Assembly (NCBI GenBank): GCA_035561075.1
Contig: DATMYF010000022.1
Coordinates: 14,358-78,357 of the forward strand
DNA from: JAMCRM01 sp035561075
GTDB lineage: Bacteria > Acidobacteriota > Terriglobia > Bryobacterales > Bryobacteraceae
DNA length: 64,000 nucleotides
Direction of reading: 5' to 3'
Within the stretch, counting starts at the first letter, position 1, and the number at the start of each line of letters is the position of its first letter. The position numbers and the translations under genes are program-made. This document shows, in pieces, positions 44,070 through 52,423 of this stretch. The notes below the pieces were generated by a model. It searched no databases and was not told the origin of the DNA. It saw only the letters and a list, made by a program, of their open reading frames with translations.

Positions 44070-44419
44070 CCCGCGCCACCCAACGCCGCCCGGGTCTTCT
44101 TCGGTAACTTCGCGAATACCAGTTCCCAAGCCCGGCGTAATAACCGTTTGATCTCCGCCGCCGGCAGGGCATCTTCGCTTCCAAGCGCCACCCACTGCGC
44201 CCGCGCCAGGTAGGGAGCGGGCACGATGCCCGCCTGTTCGGTAAGGGCGGCGAAGTCCTCGGGACTGCACTTGAACGACAACCAGTTTCCACCGGGTTCG
44301 AGGGGCAGGATAGCGTAGATCTTGCCGCCGACCTTGAATACCAGGTTGTCGCCCCACTGCACCTGTTCGGTGGTGTGCGGAAGAGCCAGGCAGTGCCGCC
44401 GAATCCACTCGATGTTCAT
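44066..44419 (-). CDS. MmcQ/YjbR-family protein
   Basis: 117-residue small protein of the YjbR/MmcQ type (CyaY-like fold). Family features are HCLALPHTTEQVQWGDNLVFKVGG (in parts: HCLALPHTTEQVQWG, DNLVFKVGG), a central LSFKCSPEDFAALTE, and VALGSEDALPAAEIKRLL. The function is not established; a DNA-binding role is suggested for the family. It converges on the ROK gene with a 4-base overlap of their ends. Confidence 0.85.
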   Translation of the reverse strand: MNIEWIRRHCLALPHTTEQVQWGDNLVFKVGGKIYAILPLEPGGNWLSFKCSPEDFAALTEQAGIVPAPYLARAQWVALGSEDALPAAEIKRLLRRAWELVFAKLPKKTRAALGGAG

Positions 44420-44456
44420 CTCTGAGTTCTAATTGTACTTGGAGCCGAATATCGCT

Positions 44457-45320
44457 ATGAAGAAAACCACGCTGCTTAGGAAGTACCTTGAAGCCCCTGA
44501 AATCCTGGTGATTCCCGGGGTTCCCGATCCGCTTTGCGCGCGCATCGCATGGCAGGCCGGGTTCAAGGCTGTCTTCGTGAGCGGATACGCCAGCAGTGCG
44601 GCCTTCCTTGGCGCCCCGGATGTGGGCCTGCTCACCATGACGGAGATGGCCGATTGCGCCTCCCGCATTGTGGATGCCGTGGACCTGCCGGTGTTCGCCG
44701 ATGGGGACAACGGTCATGGGAACACCACCAATGTCATCCGTACCATGAAGTGCTTTGAGAAGGCAGGGGTGGCGGGGATCTTCTTCGAGGACCAGGTGTT
44801 GCCGAAGCGCTGCGGGCACATGTCAGGCAAGCAGGTGGTCCCGGTGGAAGAGATGGTGGGGAAGATTAAAGCCGCGGTGGATGCGCGCACCGATCGCGAG
44901 CTGACCATCATGGCTCGTACCGATGCCCTGGCCATCGACGGCATCGACGACGCCATTGCGCGGATGCATCGCTACATCGAGGCGGGCGCCGATATGGCGT
45001 TCATCGAAGCTCCCGAATCCGTGGAGCAGATGCGTCGCATTACGTCGGAGATCCGGGTTCCCCAGATGGCGAATATGGTTCCCGGCGGCAAGACCCCGAT
45101 ATTGCCCGCGGCGGAACTCGAAGCCCTGGGTTTCGCTTGCGTGGCGCATCCCACAGCCCTCACCTATACCATCGCGAAGGCCGCCAGGGACCTGCTGCGG
45201 GAACTCCATCGCACCGGCACCACGGTGGGCCTGGAAGACCGCATGATTGCTTTCAGCGAATTCAACGAAATGGTGGGGCTGCCGGAGATTCGGGCGCGCG
45301 AAGCCGCTGAGACCTGCTAG
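44457..45320 (+). CDS. Isocitrate lyase/PEP mutase superfamily protein
   Basis: 287-residue TIM-barrel lyase. Visible active-site elements are the metal-binding FADGDNGHGN and the loop KRCGHMSGK with the catalytic Cys (about residue 119) of the superfamily; VFVSGYASSAAFLG near the N-terminus matches the substrate-phosphate or carboxylate loop. It could be a 2-methylisocitrate lyase-like or oxaloacetate decarboxylase-like enzyme. The KKCGH-type loop favours a lyase over a PEP mutase. ATG 44457 is preferred to an in-frame TTG at 44433. Confidence 0.82.
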   Translation: MKKTTLLRKYLEAPEILVIPGVPDPLCARIAWQAGFKAVFVSGYASSAAFLGAPDVGLLTMTEMADCASRIVDAVDLPVFADGDNGHGNTTNVIRTMKCFEKAGVAGIFFEDQVLPKRCGHMSGKQVVPVEEMVGKIKAAVDARTDRELTIMARTDALAIDGIDDAIARMHRYIEAGADMAFIEAPESVEQMRRITSEIRVPQMANMVPGGKTPILPAAELEALGFACVAHPTALTYTIAKAARDLLRELHRTGTTVGLEDRMIAFSEFNEMVGLPEIRAREAAETC

Positions 45321-45339
45321 GCGCTGCTCCACCCGGAGA

Positions 45340-46209
45340 TCAGGGTTTGCCGGATACCGGGAGTTCTGTGTTCTGGCTCCAGTCCTGGAAGGAGCCGTCG
45401 TAGAGCGCCACGTCGTAGCCCAGGTATCGCGCGGCAAAGTACGGCACCGTGGCCGTCTGGCCTACATGGCAGTACACCACCATACGCCCTGTCGCGGCTG
45501 GGGGAAGAAGTTGCTTGAGAGCTGCCGCCGGCTTGAACTTCTGCCCATCCAGAAGCTTCGTATAGGGCACATTGTGCGCGCCCGGGATGTGGCCCGCCCT
45601 GGGCATTCCGGCGGCACTGGAGCCGCAGTAGAACTCCGGCATTCGCGCATCAACCAGCACCACGCCTGGCCTCTCGAGCCGTGCCTGGATCCACTGGGCA
45701 TTCACGACAGCGTGCGGGCGCGGACGTGCGGTGAACGGCATGGGCTCGACGCGCGGCGCTGCGGTGGTAACCGGCCGGCCCTCGGCGCGCCACGCCGCCA
45801 AGCCGCCATCGAGCAGGGATGCGCGGTCGCCCGCTCCCAGGTAGTCCAGCGTAAACCACACCCGTGTTGCGGGAGGCACGGCCTCGGCGCCGGGATAGAT
45901 AATGATACGCGAGGTGTTCGAGACACCCAGCTTCCCGAACGCGGCTTCGAGAGCCTTGACGGGGGGCAACTCCAGCCTGACGCCGCGCTCCCCCGTGACG
46001 GAGATCCCGGCGAGGGTAAGCAGGCGGGCGCCGGGAATGTGCCCCTGGTCGTAATCCTGCTGCGAACCGACGTGCAGGATCACCAGCGACGGATCCTGCA
46101 AGCGTGTGCTCAGCCATTCCGTCGAAACAAGCATGTTTTTCGTCTGGGCGGCACAAGTCCCGGCTAAAGCCGCCAGCAGCAGGAATCCCGCTATGCGGTA
46201 TTTCTCCAT
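45340..46209 (-). CDS. Secreted double-rhodanese sulfurtransferase
   Basis: 289 residues with a signal peptide (MEKYRIAGFLLLAALAGTCAAQ) and two rhodanese domains. The first (about 25-150) lacks the active Cys; the second has YCHVGQTA with Cys at about 247, the persulfide-carrying residue. The layout matches thiosulfate/3-mercaptopyruvate sulfurtransferases (SseA). The CxVGxT loop is closer to thiosulfate sulfurtransferases than to CG(S/T)GVT of SseA. The export signal points to a periplasmic role. ATG 46209 starts the signal peptide; an upstream in-frame start at 46233 adds 8 residues. Confidence 0.85.
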   Translation of the reverse strand: MEKYRIAGFLLLAALAGTCAAQTKNMLVSTEWLSTRLQDPSLVILHVGSQQDYDQGHIPGARLLTLAGISVTGERGVRLELPPVKALEAAFGKLGVSNTSRIIIYPGAEAVPPATRVWFTLDYLGAGDRASLLDGGLAAWRAEGRPVTTAAPRVEPMPFTARPRPHAVVNAQWIQARLERPGVVLVDARMPEFYCGSSAAGMPRAGHIPGAHNVPYTKLLDGQKFKPAAALKQLLPPAATGRMVVYCHVGQTATVPYFAARYLGYDVALYDGSFQDWSQNTELPVSGKP

Positions 46210-46359
46210 AGTCCCTTTATAGCGCGGCTGCATTCCGGCAAACAGCCGAAATCACATTGACTTCAACACCGTCGCGCAGTAGAATCCGCCGAAACCCGTT
46301 GGACTCACCATTCACATAGTGAATACCCAGGGTGAGATCTAATCGGGGGAGGCCAGTGT

Positions 46360-47688
46360 ATGTACGGGACATTGTTAAGAAGAACGTTTGTGGGGGTAGG
46401 CTCGGCGTTTGCGCTCGGAGCCGCCCAGGCACGCAACGCAACCGCCCGCCCCGCCCTGCTCGGCGGAGAACCGGTGCGCAAGAAGGGGTTTCCCAGCTGG
46501 CCGCGGTGCACCCCCGAGGACGAGCAGAGCTGGGTAGAGGTCCTGCGGAGCGGTAGATGGTGGCGCAAGGAAGGCAAGCACGTGCGCAACTTCGAGAAGG
46601 CCTGGGCCGAACGGCTGGGCGCGCGGTATTGCATCGCCACCACGAACGGCACGGGCGCTCTCATGGCGGCCCTCCACGCTGTGGATGTCGGGCCGAAGGA
46701 CGAGGTTTTGGTCGGCCCTTACACCTTCATCGCCACTCTGAACGCGATCCTCTCCCACTACGCTCTTCCGGTATTCGTGGACACGGACCCGGAAACCATG
46801 ATGATCGACGCCAGGAAGATCGAGACGGCCATCACACCCCGTACCCGGTGTATCCTGCCGGTCCACCTCGGCGGCAACGTGGCCGACATGGACCGCATCA
46901 TGGCGATCTCGAAGCAGCGAGGCATCCCCGTAGTGGAAGACGCGTGCCAGGCGCATCTCTCGGAATGGCGCGGGAAGAAGGTTGCCACCGTGGGCACCCT
47001 GGGCTGCTTCAGCTTTCATAAACTGAAAAACCTCCCGGGCGGTGAAGGCGGCGCAGTCGTCACCAGCGACGAAACCCTCTTCCGGCGCGCTTATGGCTTC
47101 CACTCGCATTACCGGACTCCGGACGAGAACGCCGCCGATCCCGCACGGTGCCTCAACGGCATCAACCTGCGCATGCCGGAATTCCAGGCAGCCATCATGA
47201 TGCGGCAGCTCATGCGCCTCGAAGCGCAGGCGCAGACGCGTGAGAAGAACGCCGCCTACCTCGGCGAGTTGCTTCGGGAAACACCCGGGGTGACGCCCGC
47301 CAGCAGCTATAGTGGCTGCACGCGCAACGCCTATCACCTGTACATGATGCGCTACAACCAGGAGGCCTTCGGGGGCCTGCCCCGTGCGCGTTTCGTACAG
47401 GCGGTCCGGGCCGAAGGGGCTCCCATTTCCGCCGGGTACGGCCCGCTGAACCGCGATCCATTCCTGGAGAACACCCTGAACTCGCGAGCCTTCAGGGCGG
47501 TTTACACCAAGCAGGAGATCGCCCGCTGGCGCGAGCGCAACCAGTGTCCGGCCAACGACCGTTTGACTGCGGGAGAGGGCCTCTGGATCCCCCAAAACGT
47601 CCTGCTTGGCGACAGGACGGATATGGAGGATATCGCGGCCGCCGTCGGTAAAGTCAAGCAACACGCGGAGGCGCTCAAAAAGACGTAG
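46360..47688 (+). CDS. DegT/DnrJ/EryC1-family aminotransferase with Tat-type leader
   Basis: 442-residue PLP-dependent sugar aminotransferase family member. Sites are TTNGTGAL (PLP phosphate), EDACQAH, and SFHKLKNLPGGEGGAV, with the Schiff-base Lys in the KLKN segment. The N-terminus MYGTLLRRTFVGVGSAFALGAAQA looks like a twin-arginine leader, which would put a cofactor-loaded enzyme in the periplasm. Sugar aminotransferases are normally cytoplasmic. Strong GGGGGAGG precedes ATG 46360. The sodium symporter follows after 46 bases. Confidence 0.85.
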   Translation: MYGTLLRRTFVGVGSAFALGAAQARNATARPALLGGEPVRKKGFPSWPRCTPEDEQSWVEVLRSGRWWRKEGKHVRNFEKAWAERLGARYCIATTNGTGALMAALHAVDVGPKDEVLVGPYTFIATLNAILSHYALPVFVDTDPETMMIDARKIETAITPRTRCILPVHLGGNVADMDRIMAISKQRGIPVVEDACQAHLSEWRGKKVATVGTLGCFSFHKLKNLPGGEGGAVVTSDETLFRRAYGFHSHYRTPDENAADPARCLNGINLRMPEFQAAIMMRQLMRLEAQAQTREKNAAYLGELLRETPGVTPASSYSGCTRNAYHLYMMRYNQEAFGGLPRARFVQAVRAEGAPISAGYGPLNRDPFLENTLNSRAFRAVYTKQEIARWRERNQCPANDRLTAGEGLWIPQNVLLGDRTDMEDIAAAVGKVKQHAEALKKT

Positions 47689-47734
47689 TCCGCCGCCCTT
47701 GCATCCCAGCCGGCTGTAGTAAACTTGGCACTCT

Positions 47735-49366
47735 ATGGTCGGCTTCGCGCTTGCTGATTGGATCGTCCTGGGCGCTTTCTTCGCCGGTTTGGCGGCCATA
47801 ATCCTCTGGGTGCTGCGCCAGAAGGAAGAAGACACGGCCGATTACTTCCTGGCTGGGCGCGACGCCGGATGGCTTGCGGTCGGGGCTTCCATCTTTGCCT
47901 CGAATATCGGCTCCGAACACCTGGTGGGTCTGGCCGGCGCGGGCTTTGAAAGCGGCATGGCCATGGCCCACTGGGAAATGCATGCCTGGATTATCCTGAT
48001 CCTCGGCTGGGTTTTTGTGCCCTTCTACGCGCGCAGCCGCGTCTTCACCATGCCGGAGTTTCTCGAGCGCCGGTTCACGCCCGGGGCGCGATGGTTCCTC
48101 TCCCTTATCTCCCTTGTCAGTTACATCCTTACTAAGGTCGCGGTGACTGTCTATGCGGGCGGTGTGGTCTTCAAAACCGTGCTCGGTATCGATTCATGGA
48201 TGGGGATTGACTTCTTCTGGATCAGCGCCATCGCGCTAGTGGTGGTGACCGGCATCTTCACGGTTCTGGGCGGGATGAAAGCGGTCTTGTATACGTCGGT
48301 CTTGCAGGCGCCCGTGCTGATTATCGGATCGCTCGTGATCGTGATCGTCGGGTTGATCAAGGCGGGCGGTTGGAGCGAAGTGGAACTGGCGGTAGGCGCC
48401 AACCTGCGGCTGATCCGGCCGGCCTCGGATCCGAACTTTCCGTGGACGGGCGTGCTGCTCGGTTCGGCGATCATCGGCTTCTGGTACTGGTGCACCGATC
48501 AATACATCGTCCAGCGCACCCTTTCCGCGCGCAATCAACGGGAAGCCCGGCGCGGCGCGATTTTCGCTGCCTATCAGAAACTGCTCCCGGTCCTGATCTT
48601 CCTGGTGCCGGGCATGATCGCGTACACGCTGAACAAGAAGGGAATTATTCACGTGGCCAGCGCCGATCAGGCCTTCCCTACCCTGGTATCCACGCTGCTA
48701 CCCGCCGGAGTCAAGGGCGTGGTGGTCGGGGGCTTGCTGGCCGCCCTGATGAGTTCCCTTGCCTCGCTGTTCAACTCTTCGGCCACGCTCTTCACGGTGG
48801 ACTTCTACAAGAAGTTCCGCCCGCAATCGTCGGAGAAGCACCTAGTGTTCGTTGGCCGGATGGCGACCGCCACGGTGGTACTGCTAGGCCTAGCCTGGAT
48901 CCCGGTGATGAAGATGGTGGCCGGGGTGCTTTATGAGTACCTGCAACAGGTGCAGTCGTTGATTGCTCCGCCGATCGCAGCCGTCTTTCTGCTAGGCGTC
49001 TTTTCCAAACGAACCACCGGTCTTGCGGGACTGGTCGGGTTGGTGAGCGGGTTCGTGCTGGGAATGCTGCGCCTGGTGCTGGTGATCTTCCAGGGTCGCC
49101 TGGACCACAACGGCCTGCTCTACCGGGTGGTGGCCGTCAACTGGCTGCACTACTGCATTTTCCTGTTCTTCTTCACCATTGTCGTGATGCTGCTAGTCAG
49201 CAGGTTCTCAAAACCGAGAGACCCGGCGGAGATTCAGGGTCTGACCTGGGGATCCGGCAGCCCGAAGCAGATTGCCGAGACGCGCGCGAGTTGGAATCAC
49301 TGGGACGTGATCCACACGGGCGTGATCGTGACGGCGATCGTGGCCTTCTACTACCGGTTCTTCTGA
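47735..49366 (+). CDS. Sodium:solute symporter (SSS/SGLT family)
   Basis: 543-residue permease with about 13-14 hydrophobic helices. SSS family features are DYFLAGRDAGWLAVGASIFASNIGSEHLVGLAG at the N-terminus (in parts: DYFLAGRDAGWLAVG, ASIFASNIGSEHLVG) and WYWCTDQYIVQRTLSARN, which matches the SGLT sugar/inositol branch. It likely imports a sugar or uronate with sodium. It lies between the aminotransferase and the heparinase-like lipoprotein, whose products it might take up. Confidence 0.88.
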   Translation: MVGFALADWIVLGAFFAGLAAIILWVLRQKEEDTADYFLAGRDAGWLAVGASIFASNIGSEHLVGLAGAGFESGMAMAHWEMHAWIILILGWVFVPFYARSRVFTMPEFLERRFTPGARWFLSLISLVSYILTKVAVTVYAGGVVFKTVLGIDSWMGIDFFWISAIALVVVTGIFTVLGGMKAVLYTSVLQAPVLIIGSLVIVIVGLIKAGGWSEVELAVGANLRLIRPASDPNFPWTGVLLGSAIIGFWYWCTDQYIVQRTLSARNQREARRGAIFAAYQKLLPVLIFLVPGMIAYTLNKKGIIHVASADQAFPTLVSTLLPAGVKGVVVGGLLAALMSSLASLFNSSATLFTVDFYKKFRPQSSEKHLVFVGRMATATVVLLGLAWIPVMKMVAGVLYEYLQQVQSLIAPPIAAVFLLGVFSKRTTGLAGLVGLVSGFVLGMLRLVLVIFQGRLDHNGLLYRVVAVNWLHYCIFLFFFTIVVMLLVSRFSKPRDPAEIQGLTWGSGSPKQIAETRASWNHWDVIHTGVIVTAIVAFYYRFF

Positions 49367-49401
49367 GGCTATGTGTAGCGCGACAGGAGGCGCTCCAGTC
49401 T

Positions 49402-51954
49402 ATGCACCCGTTTCGAACGAGCAGTTTCGCATGCCTGCTGATTTTAGCCGCCACGCTGTTTACGGGCTGCGGCCCCTCGGTGGTCTGGACGGAAAGGGTC
49501 GCGGTCGCTGAGCGCGAACCGCGCCCGCAGGAACTGGTCCCCTACCCTGGGGATGGCCTCAAAGCCGGGGTAAACCCGCCGGGTTTCACCTGGAACCCGG
49601 CCGAAGGGTCCAAAGCGTACCGCCTGGAGTTGCGTAAACCCGGCGGGGCGGCCGTCATCTCCAGCGAGCCGCTGAGTTCCACCATCTACGCGCACAATCG
49701 CGTGTTGGCCCCCGGGAACTACGAATGGCAAGTGGCGTATTTGGATGCGGACAAGCGCGCCACGGGCGTTTCGAGAACCCGCCGGTTCACCATGCCCGCA
49801 GGCGTGCCCGAACTGCCTATGCCGGACATGGCGCGCTTGAGGAACAGTTTGGCAAAGGTTCGCCCCCGCATCTTCCTGGCAGGCAATCGGCCGCAGGAAA
49901 TCAAGGCCGCGGTGGCGGCGGGCAACGTGAAGTGGTGGAAGTTTTTCATCGAATCGGCCGATGCGGCGCTGGCTGAGCAACTTTACCCCGAGCCTGCCGG
50001 CTACTCCAGCAGCCAATTCTCGGTGGTCGAGTGGCGGCGCATGTACCTGCCCGCGAAGATCGGGAGCGCCCACGTGGCCCGCACGGCCCTTGCGTACAGG
50101 CTGACCGGCGACCCGAAGTACCTGGAGGCGGCGCGGCGCTGGATGGTGAACATCGCCGGCTGGAACCCCAAGGGCTCCACCAGCTTCCGACTGAAGCAGC
50201 CCAACGGATCCGACGGTAATACCGAGGCCGCCATGCCGATTCTGGACCGCATGGCCCTCGGCTGGGACTGGGTAGGCGACAAGCTCACTCCCGAGGAGCG
50301 CCAGAAGGTGATCGCGGCCATGACCGTGCGCGGCAACGACACCCTCAACACCTTCAAGCAGCAGGATTTCCACTCGCATCCGTTTTCGAACCATGAAGGA
50401 CGCCTGCTGGCCTTCCTCGGCAACGCCGGCCTGGCCTTCCTGGGAGACATCCCGGAGGCGGAGCAGTGGCTGGATTACGTGATTCGCTGCTATCTCACCT
50501 CGTACCCAGGGTGGGGCGGCGATGAAGGCGGCTGGGCGCAGGGCATGGGCTACTGGTCCGCCTACGTCTATTACCTGACCACGTTCGGGGAGGCGCTGCG
50601 CGGCGCTACCGACGTGGATCTCTTCCGCCGGCCGTTCTACCGGAACACCGGCTACATGCCGGTCTATTTTCAGCCGCCCTATTCAACCCGCGGCGCCTTC
50701 GGCGACGGCGGCGACCGCGGCCCGACCGAGAGCCAGCAGGTGTTGGTGGAGAGATTCGCCGACGTGCTGGACGACCCCGTGCTGAGGTGGCACGCGCAAT
50801 CCATTCCCGCCGAGACGCCGGTAAGAGAGAAGGGTCAGTGGCGCGAGTTCCTGATTGAAGATGTCGGCGCCGTGGTGCGGGCCAGGCCCGAATCGGCCAA
50901 GCGTGAAGTCCGGTCGCCCACAAACCTGGATGGATCTCGCCACCTCGCGGACATCGGCTGGGTGGCGATGCACTCCGCCCTGGGCGATGCCAGGAACGAC
51001 GTCTGGGCGCTGTTCAAGTCCAGCCGTTTCGGCTCGTTCAGCCACAGCCACGGCGACCAGAACACCTTCCAGTTGAATGCTTACGGACGTCCCCTGCTGA
51101 TCGACACCGGCTACTATCCCTGGTACGGCAGCCCGCACGACCAGCTTTGGACCCGGCAGACGCGTGCGCACAACGGCATCCTGGTGAACGGTCGGGGCCA
51201 GCCGCCCGGAACCTGGGCAGCCAACGGCGAAATCCAAACCTTCGAGCGGCACGGGGTGGTGACCCTGGTGCGCGGGAGCGCGGCCCAGGCTTATAACCAG
51301 CCGCTATCCAAGGGTGTGATGCAGTTGTGGCTGAAGTCGCTCCGGGAACCTGTGCCGCCCGCAACACCACAGGTGGAAACCTTCGAGCGCACTCTTGCCT
51401 TCGTGGGTTCGAAATCGAAGCCCGTGCTCGTGGTTCACGATTATCTGAAGACCGATGGACCCGCCACCTTCGACTGGCTGCTGCACGCGGTCAATCGCAT
51501 GGAGACGGATAGCCGTACGGGCACGATTTGGGTGCATGACGGCGAGGCGCGCCTGGTGCTTCGCATGATCGCCAGCCGCGGTGTGGCGTTCTCGCAAACC
51601 GACCGCTTCGCAGTGGCCCCGGAGATCGAGGGCAGCGGCTGCGCCGACAAGCCGAAGGAATGCGCGGCACGGTTCGCCAACCAGTGGCACCTGGCCGCCA
51701 AAACGCAGGCGCCCACGGACGAGATCCGGTTCCTCTCCGTGATGGCTCCCTATCGGGAGCAGGAGACCCAGCCTGCGATCGAAACCTTCCAATCGGGCGA
51801 TTCGGTCGGATTCCGCATAGCCGGAACGGAGGTCGCCGCCTGGTGGGGCGCGGGTAAGACCGGGAAGATTGCAGCCGGCGGCCTAACCGGAGAGGGGCGC
51901 CTGGTGATCAAAGTGGACGACGCGGGCCAGGTTGCGCGCGTGATATCAAAATAG
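49402..51954 (+). CDS. Heparinase II/III-like lipoprotein (DUF4962-type)
   Basis: 850 residues. A lipoprotein signal (MHPFRTSSFACLLILAATLFTGC, Cys23; the -3 Phe is unusual) leads into a fibronectin-like N-terminal part. An alpha/alpha-toroid follows, then an anti-parallel beta domain of the heparinase II/III type with SFSHSHGDQNTFQLNAYGRPLLIDTGYY (in parts: SFSHSHGDQNTFQLN, AYGRPLLIDTG). The lyase Tyr/His set cannot be fully assigned, but the His-rich HSHGDQ block is typical. It probably cleaves an acidic polysaccharide at the cell surface. The gene follows the symporter by 35 bases. Confidence 0.85.
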   Translation: MHPFRTSSFACLLILAATLFTGCGPSVVWTERVAVAEREPRPQELVPYPGDGLKAGVNPPGFTWNPAEGSKAYRLELRKPGGAAVISSEPLSSTIYAHNRVLAPGNYEWQVAYLDADKRATGVSRTRRFTMPAGVPELPMPDMARLRNSLAKVRPRIFLAGNRPQEIKAAVAAGNVKWWKFFIESADAALAEQLYPEPAGYSSSQFSVVEWRRMYLPAKIGSAHVARTALAYRLTGDPKYLEAARRWMVNIAGWNPKGSTSFRLKQPNGSDGNTEAAMPILDRMALGWDWVGDKLTPEERQKVIAAMTVRGNDTLNTFKQQDFHSHPFSNHEGRLLAFLGNAGLAFLGDIPEAEQWLDYVIRCYLTSYPGWGGDEGGWAQGMGYWSAYVYYLTTFGEALRGATDVDLFRRPFYRNTGYMPVYFQPPYSTRGAFGDGGDRGPTESQQVLVERFADVLDDPVLRWHAQSIPAETPVREKGQWREFLIEDVGAVVRARPESAKREVRSPTNLDGSRHLADIGWVAMHSALGDARNDVWALFKSSRFGSFSHSHGDQNTFQLNAYGRPLLIDTGYYPWYGSPHDQLWTRQTRAHNGILVNGRGQPPGTWAANGEIQTFERHGVVTLVRGSAAQAYNQPLSKGVMQLWLKSLREPVPPATPQVETFERTLAFVGSKSKPVLVVHDYLKTDGPATFDWLLHAVNRMETDSRTGTIWVHDGEARLVLRMIASRGVAFSQTDRFAVAPEIEGSGCADKPKECAARFANQWHLAAKTQAPTDEIRFLSVMAPYREQETQPAIETFQSGDSVGFRIAGTEVAAWWGAGKTGKIAAGGLTGEGRLVIKVDDAGQVARVISK

Positions 51955-51963
51955 GACCGCAGA

Positions 51964-52407
51964 TCAGGCGGCGCTCGCTGCGTCCAGCCAACGCCGCATC
52001 TCCGCCCGAGGCGCTACGCCCGACCTTTGAAGCACCACGTGCCCGTCGCGCAGCACCACAAACGTCGGGATGGATTGGATCGCAAACCGGGCCGCGACTT
52101 CGGGCTGCTCCTCGGTGTTCACTTTGAGCACGAGCGCCCTGCCCGCCGATTCCCGGGCCAGTTCGCTGACCTCCGGCGCTGCTATGCGGCAAGGCGCGCA
52201 CCACGAAGCCCAGAAGTCCACCAGGATCGGAACGCGCGCTTCCCGCACGATGTCGGCGAAACGAGCGGCATCCACGTCAAGGGGTGAGTTGACGGCAGGA
52301 AGAGTGGCTTTGCAGGAGCCGCAGCGGCCGTCATCGGCAAGGTGCCTGGATGGTACACGGTTCTGCGCGCCGCATGAAGGGCAGGTCCGGATAGTCGACA
52401 AGCTCAT
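51964..52407 (-). CDS. trxC: Thioredoxin 2 (zinc-finger thioredoxin)
   Basis: 147 residues. The N-terminal zinc ribbon has Cys9, Cys12, Cys29 and Cys32 (CPSCGAQN, CGSC). The thioredoxin fold has the active site WCAPC at 69-73 and the cis-Pro in SIPTFVV. This layout is that of TrxC, a cytosolic dithiol reductant used in oxidative stress. It ends 9 bases from the converging heparinase-like gene and lies just downstream of the efflux gene, with 16 bases between. Confidence 0.93.
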   Translation of the reverse strand: MSLSTIRTCPSCGAQNRVPSRHLADDGRCGSCKATLPAVNSPLDVDAARFADIVREARVPILVDFWASWCAPCRIAAPEVSELARESAGRALVLKVNTEEQPEVAARFAIQSIPTFVVLRDGHVVLQRSGVAPRAEMRRWLDAASAA

Positions 52408-52423
52408 GAACTGGCCTCCATTC

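Noticed and set aside
51964..52407. Thioredoxin gene as part of the efflux operon.
   Set aside because: It lies 16 bases after the pump gene on the same strand, so read-through is possible, but nothing links thioredoxin 2 to efflux, so I leave it as an independent gene that may share the transcript.
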